A stretch of DNA of 64,000 nucleotides from an uncultured candidatus Porisulfidus sp. GTDB taxonomy: Bacteria > Pseudomonadota > Gammaproteobacteria > Poriferisulfidales > Poriferisulfidaceae. The DNA is taken from NCBI GenBank assembly GCA_958431155.1, contig OY288106.1, positions 1,529,362 to 1,593,361 of the forward strand, given 5' to 3'. Shown here piece after piece: positions 35,877-45,501 of this stretch (its first letter is position 1; the number at the start of each line of letters is the position of its first letter). A program made the position numbers and the translations under genes. Under the pieces are notes generated by a model. It searched no databases and was not told the origin of the DNA. It saw only the letters and a program-made list of their open reading frames with translations.

Positions 35877-35924
35877 GCAACAACGGATGCCGGAAGACGG
35901 GCGGGGTCATATCGTATACGACCC
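35775..35924 (+). repeat. Direct repeat, right copy, flanking higBA
   Basis: Second copy of the 150-bp repeat at 34035-34184. All mismatches fall on the glycosyltransferase side (35778-35841), where this copy no longer encodes a working gene. The segment covering the intact kdkA start is unchanged. Confidence 0.95.
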
Positions 35925-36606
35925 CGAATGGCTTTCAGAGGCGACGCCGGAACTTTTCGACCCACACCACCTGAGCGTGCAGGGAATGCTGTCCAGTTTC
36001 GGCAGTGGACGAGGCACGGTCTGGCTGTTTCGCTACGAGGGCAAAGAGTACGCATTGCGGCATTACCACCGGGGGGGCATGGTGGCGCAATTTCTGGGCG
36101 ACCGCTATCTGTGGACAGGGCTGAATCGGTCGCGTCCGGCGAAGGAGGCCAAGATTCTGCGCCAATTGGCAGGTCAGGGGCTGCCCGTGCCCAATCCGGT
36201 AGCCTGGAGGGTGACTCGCAGCGGTCTGATGTATCGCGCCGACCTGATCGTAACCCGGATTTCCCGTGCCCGTTCCCTCACCCAGATCCTGCGCGAGAGA
36301 GATTTGGCGGCGGCCGAGTGGGAGAACCTCGGTGCACTGCTGCGCCGGTTTCATGACTTGCAGGTCTGGCATGCCGACCTCAACCTGAGCAACATCCTGT
36401 TGCGCCCCCCGGGTGATTTTTTCCTGGTTGACTTTGATCGGTGCAGAGCCCGGTTCGGGAAACTCTGGAAACAACGTAACCTCAAACGCCTCCACCGATC
36501 CTGTCTCAAGGAGCAGGCGCAGAACCGGGAGTTTCACTTCAGGGAACAGGATTTCGACACCCTGCTGCAGGGATACGCCCGAGGGGCGTCCGCGACCGAT
36601 TCATAG
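35875..36606 (+). CDS. kdkA: 3-deoxy-D-manno-octulosonic acid (Kdo) kinase
   Basis: Phosphorylates Kdo of the LPS inner core at the 4-OH, as in Haemophilus and Vibrio. The 243 aa kinase-fold protein has FRYEGKEYALRHYHRGG (ATP-binding Lys/Arg region), the catalytic loop VWHADLNLSNILL and LVDFDRCRARFG as the metal-binding motif. The ATG at 35875 lies in the right repeat copy. Ancestrally it sat on one CATG with the divergent GT9 gene. With waaA at 37761 it defines an LPS-core locus. Confidence 0.87.
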   Translation: MQQRMPEDGRGHIVYDPEWLSEATPELFDPHHLSVQGMLSSFGSGRGTVWLFRYEGKEYALRHYHRGGMVAQFLGDRYLWTGLNRSRPAKEAKILRQLAGQGLPVPNPVAWRVTRSGLMYRADLIVTRISRARSLTQILRERDLAAAEWENLGALLRRFHDLQVWHADLNLSNILLRPPGDFFLVDFDRCRARFGKLWKQRNLKRLHRSCLKEQAQNREFHFREQDFDTLLQGYARGASATDS

Positions 36607-36636
36607 GCGGTAGGTCCGCGTTTCGGGAAAATCACG

Positions 36637-37710
36637 ATGCGGCGGCGCGAATTTTTGGGCGCGGGTGGAGCCACTGTGGCCGCCGGGCTAGGCCCGGCCC
36701 GGCGAGCGGGTGCCGATGAGCCGTTGCGCTGGAAAATGGTGACCGCCTGGCCGAAAAACCTCCCTGGAATTGGCACTGGCGCGGAGTTTTTGGCGCAGTC
36801 TATCGGCGAGATGTCTGGCGGGCGCCTGCAAGTGCAGGTCTATGGCGCCGACGAACTGGTGCCCGCCTTCGAGGTATTCGATGCGGTCAGCCAAGGTGCG
36901 GCGCAGATGGGCCATGGCGTCTCCTATTACTGGAAGGGGAAAAACCCGGCATTCCATTTCTTTTCCACCTTGCCGTTCGGCATGACCGCCAACGAAATGA
37001 ACGGTTGGCTGTACAAGGGGGGCGGCATGGAGTTGTGGGAGGAAGCCTACGCCCCGTTTGATGTTGTACCTTTGGCCGCCGGCAATTCAATGGTTCAGAT
37101 GGGGGGCTGGTTCAAGCGGGAAATCCATCAAATTGAGGACTTTGAAGGTCTGCGCATGCGTATTCCGGGGCTGGGAGGCGAAGTGCTGCGCCGGGTCGGG
37201 GTCACGCCCGTGGCACTCAGCGGCAAGGAATTGCTGGTGGCACTGCAGACCGGTGCGATCGATGCCACCGAATGGACGGGGCCGTGGAACGACCTGGCAT
37301 TCGGCCTGCACCGTGCCGCAAAATACTATTATTATCCCGGCTGGCACGACCCCGGCACGACGCTGGAGTGCCTGGTCAGCCGCCCGGCGTTCGAAACGCT
37401 TCCGGGTGATCTCCAGGCCATCGTGCGGCATGCCGCCATGGCGGCCAACGGAGACATGATGGCCGACTTCACCGCACACAACAACGATGCGCTGAAGGTG
37501 CTGGTCGAGAAATACCAGGTCGAGCTCCGGCCATTCCCGCCGGAGATACTGCGCACTCTGCGGCAGCACACGGAAGCGGTCATCGAAGAAGTGGCCGGAG
37601 GCGATCCCTTCGTCCGGCGGGTGAACGACAGCTACCAGGCGTTCTCTGCTCGGGTACGGGACTGGACCGCTATCTCAGAGAAAGCGTATTTGGATACGAG
37701 ACTGGTGTGA
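36637..37710 (+). CDS. TRAP transporter substrate-binding protein, Tat signal, orphan
   Basis: A 357 aa periplasmic solute-binding protein of the DctP type. The N-terminus RRREFLGAGGATVAAGL is a twin-arginine signal. The mature part has WKMVTAWPKNLPGIGTGAEFLAQ, the ligand-binding arginine in GLRMRIPGLGGEVLRRVG, and the ATEWTGPWNDLAFGLHRAAKYYYYPGW segment seen in TRAP proteins that bind 2-oxo acids or similar carboxylates. The DctQ and DctM membrane partners are absent from the window. It starts 30 bases after kdkA and is convergent with waaA. Confidence 0.85.
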   Translation: MRRREFLGAGGATVAAGLGPARRAGADEPLRWKMVTAWPKNLPGIGTGAEFLAQSIGEMSGGRLQVQVYGADELVPAFEVFDAVSQGAAQMGHGVSYYWKGKNPAFHFFSTLPFGMTANEMNGWLYKGGGMELWEEAYAPFDVVPLAAGNSMVQMGGWFKREIHQIEDFEGLRMRIPGLGGEVLRRVGVTPVALSGKELLVALQTGAIDATEWTGPWNDLAFGLHRAAKYYYYPGWHDPGTTLECLVSRPAFETLPGDLQAIVRHAAMAANGDMMADFTAHNNDALKVLVEKYQVELRPFPPEILRTLRQHTEAVIEEVAGGDPFVRRVNDSYQAFSARVRDWTAISEKAYLDTRLV

Positions 37711-37760
37711 ACATGCCACTGGAATCGGCCTATTGATACAAGCGGTATCTCTCCACAAGC

Positions 37761-39020
37761 CTAGTTCAGCACGGAGTAGTGGCGGAGGGTCTCCACATAG
37801 CGCTTGACCAACTGATTCCGGTTGCGGACGTGGATCTGCGCCCGTACGCCGATGCGTTCCGCCTCGTCCGGATGTTCCAGCCATCGCGAGAAAATCTGGC
37901 CTAGTTCTCCGAGATCCTCCACCTGTCGCAGGCCGCCGTCATCCTGTAAAGCCCGAACTTCCGCTTCGAAATGCTCGGTGTGCGGTCCGACCACGCAGGC
38001 TTTGCCCAGCGTAGCAGGCTCCAGCACATTGTGTCCGCCACGTTCGACCAGCGAGCCGCCGACAAATACGAATGATGCGTGCCGCATCCACCACAGGGCT
38101 TCGCCCAGCGTGTCGGCCAGATAGACTTGGTCATCCGGTCGCGGCTGTTTATCCCGCGAGTGCAGCCCCACCTTCAGGTTCATTGACTCGAGAATCTTCA
38201 CGATTTCCGGTGCGCGATCCGGATAGCGCGGCATCAACACCAGCAAATGATCTTTAGAATCAAAGGTTTGCCACAATTGTGCAATCAGCCTTTCTTCATC
38301 CCCATGCGTGGATGCGGCCAGCACGTAGGGGCACTGGATTGGCGCGGTATCCGGTACATCTTCGGCTACGGTTGCGTACTTGATGTTGCCTAGGTTCTCG
38401 ATTTTGTCGGTCGGCGCGCCCAATGCGGCGAAACGTGCGGCATCTTTCTCGCTGCGTGCCAGGATGCAGCGTAGTTGCTGCGCCGCCTGACGCAGCGCAG
38501 GGCGGAGTGGGACAGGGGAATTCTCTGTCCGGCGCGACAGGCGGGCGTTGATCAGTGCCATAGGGATGCCCATCCTGCACGCGACTCCGAAGAAGTTAGG
38601 CCACAATTCCGTTTCCATAATCAACATGGCTTCGGGATGCAGGCGTTTTAGCCAGCGCCGAACGACCGAGACATGATCCAAAGGGAAATAGATGCAGGGG
38701 ATGTCCGCCAGTAATGTGCGTGCCATGCGCCGTCCGGTTGGAGTCCCGACACTAATGAACAGGGGTTGTCCGTCTTCAAGCAGTTTCCGTGCCAGCGGCA
38801 AGGCCGCGCGGACCTCGCCAACCGAACAGCAGTGCAGGCAGACTCGGCCTTTCAGGCCTGTGGGCAGTCCGTAGGCGTAACGCTGACGTAGGTAACGCCT
38901 GCCGCCATCGCGCAGGGCGCGCAATGCGGTATACAGAAACGCGGGAATAGCGGCCGTGAATACAAGCGCGCGATAGGTCAGGGGGGCGCGGCTTTCCGGT
39001 TCCGGCTTCAAAATATTCAA
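37761..39020 (-). CDS. waaA: Kdo transferase
   Basis: Transfers one or more Kdo residues from CMP-Kdo to lipid IVA, an early step in LPS core synthesis. The 419 aa protein has an N-terminal hydrophobic anchor (ALVFTAAIPAFLYTALRAL), LHCCSVGEVRAALPLARKLL with the catalytic glutamate, METELWPNFF, STHGDEERLI and GGSLVERGGHNVLEPATLG with the CMP-Kdo site. Its ATG overlaps the tolC stop by 4 bases, so it is last in the pcm-rhodanese-tolC-waaA operon. kdkA lies 1.2 kb away on the other strand. Confidence 0.95.
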   Translation of the reverse strand: MNILKPEPESRAPLTYRALVFTAAIPAFLYTALRALRDGGRRYLRQRYAYGLPTGLKGRVCLHCCSVGEVRAALPLARKLLEDGQPLFISVGTPTGRRMARTLLADIPCIYFPLDHVSVVRRWLKRLHPEAMLIMETELWPNFFGVACRMGIPMALINARLSRRTENSPVPLRPALRQAAQQLRCILARSEKDAARFAALGAPTDKIENLGNIKYATVAEDVPDTAPIQCPYVLAASTHGDEERLIAQLWQTFDSKDHLLVLMPRYPDRAPEIVKILESMNLKVGLHSRDKQPRPDDQVYLADTLGEALWWMRHASFVFVGGSLVERGGHNVLEPATLGKACVVGPHTEHFEAEVRALQDDGGLRQVEDLGELGQIFSRWLEHPDEAERIGVRAQIHVRNRNQLVKRYVETLRHYSVLN

Positions 39021-40342
39021 TCAAGCAGGCTGTTCGCCCACTCGATGTCTTCCAAACTGAGTTGACCTGTGGCCTGGCGCAGGCGCAGGGTGTCAACAAT
39101 GTAGTCGTAGCGGGTCTGCGAGTAGTCGCGTTCGGCGGCATACAGCCGGCTGGTAGCCTGCACCACGTCAACCGTATCGCGTGTGCCTGCCTCAAGGCCC
39201 GCTTCGTGAGCTTCCAGGTCCACCCGGGCGGATTCCAGTGCCCGTTCAAAGGCATGGACACGCGAGGTTCCGGCCGTGACATCGCGATAGGCGGAGCGGA
39301 CATCCTGTTCAACCTCGCGCTGCGTGGATAACAACTCTGCTTGAGCGGCTTCCCGCTCGAACATGGCTTGACGAGTACGGTAATAAACCTCGCCCCCGGC
39401 CAGCAGAGGAACCTTCAGCTGGATCGAGATGCGGTCCGCGTTGGTCTTGGTGCCGGCAGGGCTGTACACGCCGCCGGTATCCTCGGTATCGTTCAGGCTG
39501 GCGTACAAGTCCAAGGTTGGCCAGTGTTTGGCTTCCTCAAACCGCACGGTGTGGCGGGCCACATCCAGTTCACGCTTTCGGATCAGGTAGTCCAGATTGT
39601 GTTCCAGCGCCGCCTCGGTCCATTTCTGGATGTCGGCTGGTTCTGGCGGGACCGGGCGAAGCCGGCCCGACAGGGAGGCCAGATTCTGATGCGGGTGCCC
39701 GGTAATCACGGTCAGGGCTTCCAGCTGGTTCTCCAGAAGGTTTTGAGCCTCTATCTCCCGTGCTACCGCCAAGTCGTAGGAGGCCTGGGTTTCCTTGACC
39801 TCAACGATGGCGGTCAACCCGACCTGGAAACGGGCCTCGGCCTGCTCCAGTTGCAGGGCGATGGCGTCTTTCTCCTTGCGTGAGAACAGGGCGTCATCTT
39901 GGGCGGCCAGGACATCGAAATAGGCTTCGGCCGTCCGAACGATCAGTTTCTGACGGACCGCGTCACGTTGCGCCAGCGCTCGGGCGGTGTTGGCGCCGGC
40001 GCGATCCAGCTCGACGTACAGGTCGTGGTGGTACAGGGTTTGCGACAAGGTCAGCCGGTCGTTCCGGGTGGTGTAGCGGGCGCGACCGCTTCTTCCGAAG
40101 CTCTCTCCCTCGACCGACTGCCGGGTTTCGGAAAGGTTGTATTCGAACGAGACGTGCGGCAACAGGTTCGCCAAGGCGATAGAGTCCCCTTGGGCGGTGG
40201 CTTGGTAGCGAGCCTCGACCACTTGCAATTCGGCATCGTTCTGTTGGGCCAGCAGGTAGATGTTGAGCAGGTCATCGCCAGCATGCGCGATCCCGGTCAG
40301 GTTGCACGCGAACAAGATCGCGAGGCGCTTGGAAAAATTCAT
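39017..40342 (-). CDS. tolC: TolC-family outer-membrane efflux protein
   Basis: A 441 aa outer-membrane channel of the TolC family, partnering with inner-membrane pumps for drug or protein export. The signal peptide is LAILFACNLTGIAHA, cleaved before GDDLLN. Two repeats with long coiled-coil alpha-hairpin regions are visible, beginning DLLNIYLLAQQNDAELQ and ALEHNLDYLIRKRELDV. The ATG at 40342 gives this signal peptide; the longer frame to 40432 is unlikely. It overlaps waaA and follows the rhodanese gene by 31 bases. Confidence 0.93.
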   Translation of the reverse strand: MNFSKRLAILFACNLTGIAHAGDDLLNIYLLAQQNDAELQVVEARYQATAQGDSIALANLLPHVSFEYNLSETRQSVEGESFGRSGRARYTTRNDRLTLSQTLYHHDLYVELDRAGANTARALAQRDAVRQKLIVRTAEAYFDVLAAQDDALFSRKEKDAIALQLEQAEARFQVGLTAIVEVKETQASYDLAVAREIEAQNLLENQLEALTVITGHPHQNLASLSGRLRPVPPEPADIQKWTEAALEHNLDYLIRKRELDVARHTVRFEEAKHWPTLDLYASLNDTEDTGGVYSPAGTKTNADRISIQLKVPLLAGGEVYYRTRQAMFEREAAQAELLSTQREVEQDVRSAYRDVTAGTSRVHAFERALESARVDLEAHEAGLEAGTRDTVDVVQATSRLYAAERDYSQTRYDYIVDTLRLRQATGQLSLEDIEWANSLLD

Positions 40343-40373
40343 AACCGAACCAGTGTGGTCGTCCTGTGTTGCA

Positions 40374-40697
40374 CTAGTACGTCGGGACAGCCGGGTCGAC
40401 CTGCCGCGCCCAGGCATCGATCCCCCCGTCAAGATTCAGGACATTGGAGAACTGCATGTGCTGTTCGAGGAACAGGCCGACCGAGCGGCTGCGGACTCCA
40501 TGATGGCAGAGAACCACGGTTTCCCGGTCTGGATCCAACTCCTGTAGCCGGGCAGCCAACTCTCCCATAGGAATGCAGTGGCTGTGCGGCAGGCAGGCCC
40601 GTTCGACTTCCCAGGGCTCACGGACATCCAGAAGTAACGGCAACGGAGCGTCCGAGTCCAGGCGCCGTTTGAGTTCGGCGGGGGAGATGTTTTGCAT
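40374..40697 (-). CDS. Single-domain rhodanese
   Basis: A 107 aa rhodanese-fold sulfurtransferase. It has LLLDVREPWEVERACLPHS near residue 20, the catalytic loop VVLCHHGVRSRS (Cys near residue 69) and the C-terminal VLNLDGGIDAWARQVDP. The ATG at 40697 is 2 bases after the pcm stop. A single-domain rhodanese between pcm and tolC is a recurring arrangement in gammaproteobacteria; its sulfur acceptor is unknown. Confidence 0.9.
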   Translation of the reverse strand: MQNISPAELKRRLDSDAPLPLLLDVREPWEVERACLPHSHCIPMGELAARLQELDPDRETVVLCHHGVRSRSVGLFLEQHMQFSNVLNLDGGIDAWARQVDPAVPTY

Positions 40698-40699
40698 GG

Positions 40700-41338
40700 T
40701 CAGGCGGCGGCAGCCGGAGGAACAATGGGATCCAATTCCAGTTCGAACAGACTCTTTGGGGCGGTTGTCCCGTGCGGGTATTGCCGAATCAGACGGGCTT
40801 CCATCACGGGAGGGCGACCGACCACGACGAACAGGCGGCCGAAGGGTTTCAACCATTGCTCGAAATGGGGGTCGTAGTCCGGCATCGAGGCGGCAATCAC
40901 CACCGCATCATAGCGGATATGCGTCCGGAAGGACCAGGCATTCATTGCGTGCACGGAAGCCTCGGGGCCTTCCAGGGCGGACCAGGCTTTTTCCGCGGTT
41001 TCCGCGAGTTCAGGATGAATTTCGAGACTGTCGACCTGGGCGCCGAGATGTCGCATGCAGGCGGTCAAAAATCCCGAGCCTGTGCCAACCTCCAGAACGT
41101 GTTCTCCCGGCTGCAATTCAAGGGACTGCAGCAGGAGCCCCTGGTTGCGGGGCGACATCATATGCTGGCCGCAAGGCAGTGGAATGGCCGTGTCGGCAAA
41201 AGCTTGACGGGCATGTTCGGGGGGGACGAAATCTTCCCGATGGACGGCCCGAAAGGCGGTCAGCACGCGTGGGTCGAGAACCGAGCTTCCGCGCAATTGC
41301 TGCTCTACCATGTTGCGGCGTGCCGTCTCGATTTCCAT
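40700..41338 (-). CDS. pcm: Protein-L-isoaspartate O-methyltransferase
   Basis: SAM-dependent repair of isoaspartyl residues in aged proteins. The 212 aa protein has RREDFVPPEHARQAFADTAIP-like N-terminal sequence, the substrate segment GQHMMSPRNQGLLLQ and SAM motif I HVLEVGTGSGFLTACMRHLG. It is the first gene of pcm-rhodanese-tolC-waaA, all on the minus strand with gaps of 2 bases, 31 bases and a 4-base overlap. Confidence 0.92.
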   Translation of the reverse strand: MEIETARRNMVEQQLRGSSVLDPRVLTAFRAVHREDFVPPEHARQAFADTAIPLPCGQHMMSPRNQGLLLQSLELQPGEHVLEVGTGSGFLTACMRHLGAQVDSLEIHPELAETAEKAWSALEGPEASVHAMNAWSFRTHIRYDAVVIAASMPDYDPHFEQWLKPFGRLFVVVGRPPVMEARLIRQYPHGTTAPKSLFELELDPIVPPAAAA

Positions 41339-41422
41339 GAATGGGGGGATGGTTGCGCACCTTTCCGGGCGCGCTATTTTAACAAGATTGCGGGACCGTC
41401 GGGGGGTGTTTTCCGGCAGAAG

Positions 41423-43357
<1,935 letters not shown>

Positions 43358-43501
43358 TCAAGGCCTGCGCGAAAAACTTTGCTGGAGCCAAGGGTGGCAC
43401 TCGATTTAACCGGCATGAGAATGAGACCGCGGTGGGCCGGGGGATTTGCGCCTGGACGCGGTTTCTGCTAAAGTTCGCCGCTCAAGTTTGAGGCTTCTCT
43501 C

Positions 43502-43738
43502 ATGTCACGGATCTGCCAGGTTACCGGCAAGCGCCCGATGTCGGGCAACAACGTTTCGCACGCGCACAACAAGACGCGGCGGCGTTTCCTGCCGAACCTC
43601 CACACTCAGCGCTTCTGGGTGGAAAGCGAGAACCGCTGGGTCAAGTTGCGGGTTTCCCGAAAGGGGATGCGGATCATCGACAAGAAGGGCATTGAAGCGG
43701 TATTGAGCGAAATCCGCAACCGCGGCGTCCGGGTCTGA
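43502..43738 (+). CDS. rpmB: 50S ribosomal protein L28
   Basis: A 78 aa ribosomal protein with the standard N-terminus [20 protein letters not shown] and the conserved [17 protein letters not shown] block. Length equals that of E. coli L28. It is followed after 5 bases by rpmG, the usual rpmBG operon. The position beside thiC is not the common coaBC/dut neighbourhood. Confidence 0.98.
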   Translation: MSRICQVTGKRPMSGNNVSHAHNKTRRRFLPNLHTQRFWVESENRWVKLRVSRKGMRIIDKKGIEAVLSEIRNRGVRV

Positions 43739-43743
43739 CGGTC

Positions 43744-43911
43744 ATGGCCAAGGCGGTTCGCGAGAAAATCAAACTGGTTTCAAGTGCCGGCACGGGTCAC
43801 TACTACACGACGACCAAGAACAAGCGCGCGGCGACCGGCAAGATGGAAATCAAGAAGTACGACCCGGTCGTACGCAAGCACGTCCTCTACAAGGAATCCA
43901 AGATCAAGTAA
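43744..43911 (+). CDS. rpmG: 50S ribosomal protein L33
   Basis: A 55 aa ribosomal protein with [19 protein letters not shown] and ending VLYKESKIK. It lacks the zinc-binding CxxC pairs (a C-minus form), as in E. coli. It lies 5 bases downstream of rpmB. No clear intrinsic terminator follows; the GCCGGGC sequences after it are direct, not inverted, repeats. Confidence 0.97.
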   Translation: MAKAVREKIKLVSSAGTGHYYTTTKNKRAATGKMEIKKYDPVVRKHVLYKESKIK

Positions 43912-43953
43912 GAGCCGGGCTGTTCCGCCGGGCTTCCCCGTTAAAACCTCCGG

Positions 43954-44262
43954 CTACTCCGGGCAGGGACAGGCGCATTCGCCGCGGTTGCTCCAGCAGC
44001 ATGCGCCCTGAGTGTCTTGGGCCTGATCCTTCCAGACGCCGCAACTGCCGCCGGTAGTTCTTTGGCCCAGCGGGTCCTTGATGCGAAATCCATACCGGTC
44101 CTTCACCGTCACGGTGACGTATTTGGCGGCGGGCTCTTCGGCGGTTGCGGTTTCGGATTGCGCGTCCTCATCATCGAACCAGGAGACGACCTCGTCCATG
44201 GTTCCGCAACCTGCCAAGGCGAGAGGAAGGAGAAACGCCAGAACCCAAAGATGTTTTTTCAT
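43954..44262 (-). CDS. Small Cys-rich lipoprotein
   Basis: A 102 aa predicted lipoprotein. The N-terminus is a type II signal peptide with lipobox LAGC (Cys19). An acidic linker (about residues 22-46) leads to a short strand-rich segment VTVTVKDRYGFRIKDPL. The C-terminal third is rich in cysteine (C74, C88, C89, C96, C98, C100) and ends CACPCPE. The cysteines could form disulfides or bind a metal. I do not recognise the family. It follows the desaturase gene by 20 bases on the same strand. Confidence 0.6.
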   Translation of the reverse strand: MKKHLWVLAFLLPLALAGCGTMDEVVSWFDDEDAQSETATAEEPAAKYVTVTVKDRYGFRIKDPLGQRTTGGSCGVWKDQAQDTQGACCWSNRGECACPCPE

Positions 44263-44282
44263 TGGCGTGGGGAATTGAAGGG

Positions 44283-45479
44283 TCAGGCCGACCGCAGCGA
44301 GTAGCGGCACAGCCGGCGCGCAAACTGCTGAAGGCCGGCGATGCCGGTCTGTTCGGCTTCCACGCACCATTCGTCCAGCCGGGTGCGCATGATCCGGTAG
44401 CCCTCGTTCCGGGCGCGGATGATCTCCTGCAACCGCTGCTGGTAACGGATCACCTCGCGCAGCCGTGGGTATTGCGACAGAAGCTGCTGGAGTTGATCGT
44501 GATCAAACGGGGTCAGGCGATGTTCCAGCGTCGGCAGCATTTTGCTCAGCCGTTTGAGTCCAAGGCGGTAATGGCCGGTGGCGTTGCGCATCTCGGCACG
44601 CAGCGTGGGCAGCAGTACTTTCCGGGCGTACTGGCCCATGACCGTGATCCGGCTGGTAATCAGGGCCTGCATCGTTTCCTGGTCGATCTGGGTCTTGGCG
44701 CGACGCAGCCTCAACCGGGGAGCCTGATGCAATACCTTGGCCATCCGCAGCATGCGCAGCAGACGGATGTACATCCAGCCGATGTCGAATTCCCACCAAC
44801 GCATCGAGAATCGTGCCGAAGACGGGTAGGCGTGGTGGTTGTTGTGCATTTCTTCGCCGCCGATCAGGATGCCGATATTGACGATATTGGTGGAAAGATC
44901 GTCCGTGGCGAAAGATCGGTATCCGAACCAATGACCGACGCCGTTGATCACGCCTGCGGCAAAAAACGGGATCCACATCATCTGGATCGCCCATATGGCC
45001 AGTCCCGGCAGCCCAAACAGGACCAGTTGCACCAGCAGCAACAGGATGATGCCGATATTCTGGTGGGGGGAGTACAGGTGCCGTTCAAGGAAGTCGTCCG
45101 GCGTACCGCCGCCATAGCGGCGCAAGGTCTCCTCCCGCGCAGCTTCTTCCTGGTACAGGTTCACGCCGGCCCACAGCACGGTGCGGATGCCGGAAACAGC
45201 CGGGCTGTGCGGGTCGTCGCAGGTTTCGCAGGTCGCATGGTGCTTGCGGTGCACCGCCACCCACTCCCGGGTCGCCATGCCGGTGGTCAGCCAAAGCCAG
45301 AATCGGAAGAAATGCCGGACCAGAAAATTCAGGCGCAGTCCGTGGTGGGCTTGATCACGGTGCAGGAAAAGCGTGACCGCGACGATGGTGATGTGCGTCA
45401 GCCCCAGAACCAGTAGAAAGTAGCCCCACACCGGCAACAGGAACAGGCCGTGCCAGAAGGCGATCAGTTCACTTGTCAA
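44283..45479 (-). CDS. Acyl-CoA/acyl-lipid delta-9-type fatty acid desaturase
   Basis: A 398 aa integral-membrane di-iron desaturase. The three histidine boxes are HRDQAHH, HRKHH and HNNHH, between hydrophobic pairs, as in stearoyl-CoA-type desaturases. A roughly 130 aa charged helical C-terminal part follows. The start is uncertain: the TTG at 45479 puts the N-terminus close to the first membrane segment, as usual in the family, and clears the hyuA stop by 22 bases. An ATG at 45539 would overlap hyuA by 38 bases. It probably makes monounsaturated fatty acids for membrane fluidity. Confidence 0.85.
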   Translation of the reverse strand: MTSELIAFWHGLFLLPVWGYFLLVLGLTHITIVAVTLFLHRDQAHHGLRLNFLVRHFFRFWLWLTTGMATREWVAVHRKHHATCETCDDPHSPAVSGIRTVLWAGVNLYQEEAAREETLRRYGGGTPDDFLERHLYSPHQNIGIILLLLVQLVLFGLPGLAIWAIQMMWIPFFAAGVINGVGHWFGYRSFATDDLSTNIVNIGILIGGEEMHNNHHAYPSSARFSMRWWEFDIGWMYIRLLRMLRMAKVLHQAPRLRLRRAKTQIDQETMQALITSRITVMGQYARKVLLPTLRAEMRNATGHYRLGLKRLSKMLPTLEHRLTPFDHDQLQQLLSQYPRLREVIRYQQRLQEIIRARNEGYRIMRTRLDEWCVEAEQTGIAGLQQFARRLCRYSLRSA

Positions 45480-45501
45480 GGCAATGTGTGCGTCGGAGAA
45501 G

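Noticed and set aside
43905..43945. Terminator after rpmG from GCCGGGC repeats
   Set aside because: The two GCCGGGC copies are direct repeats, so they do not form a hairpin, and no T-tract follows.
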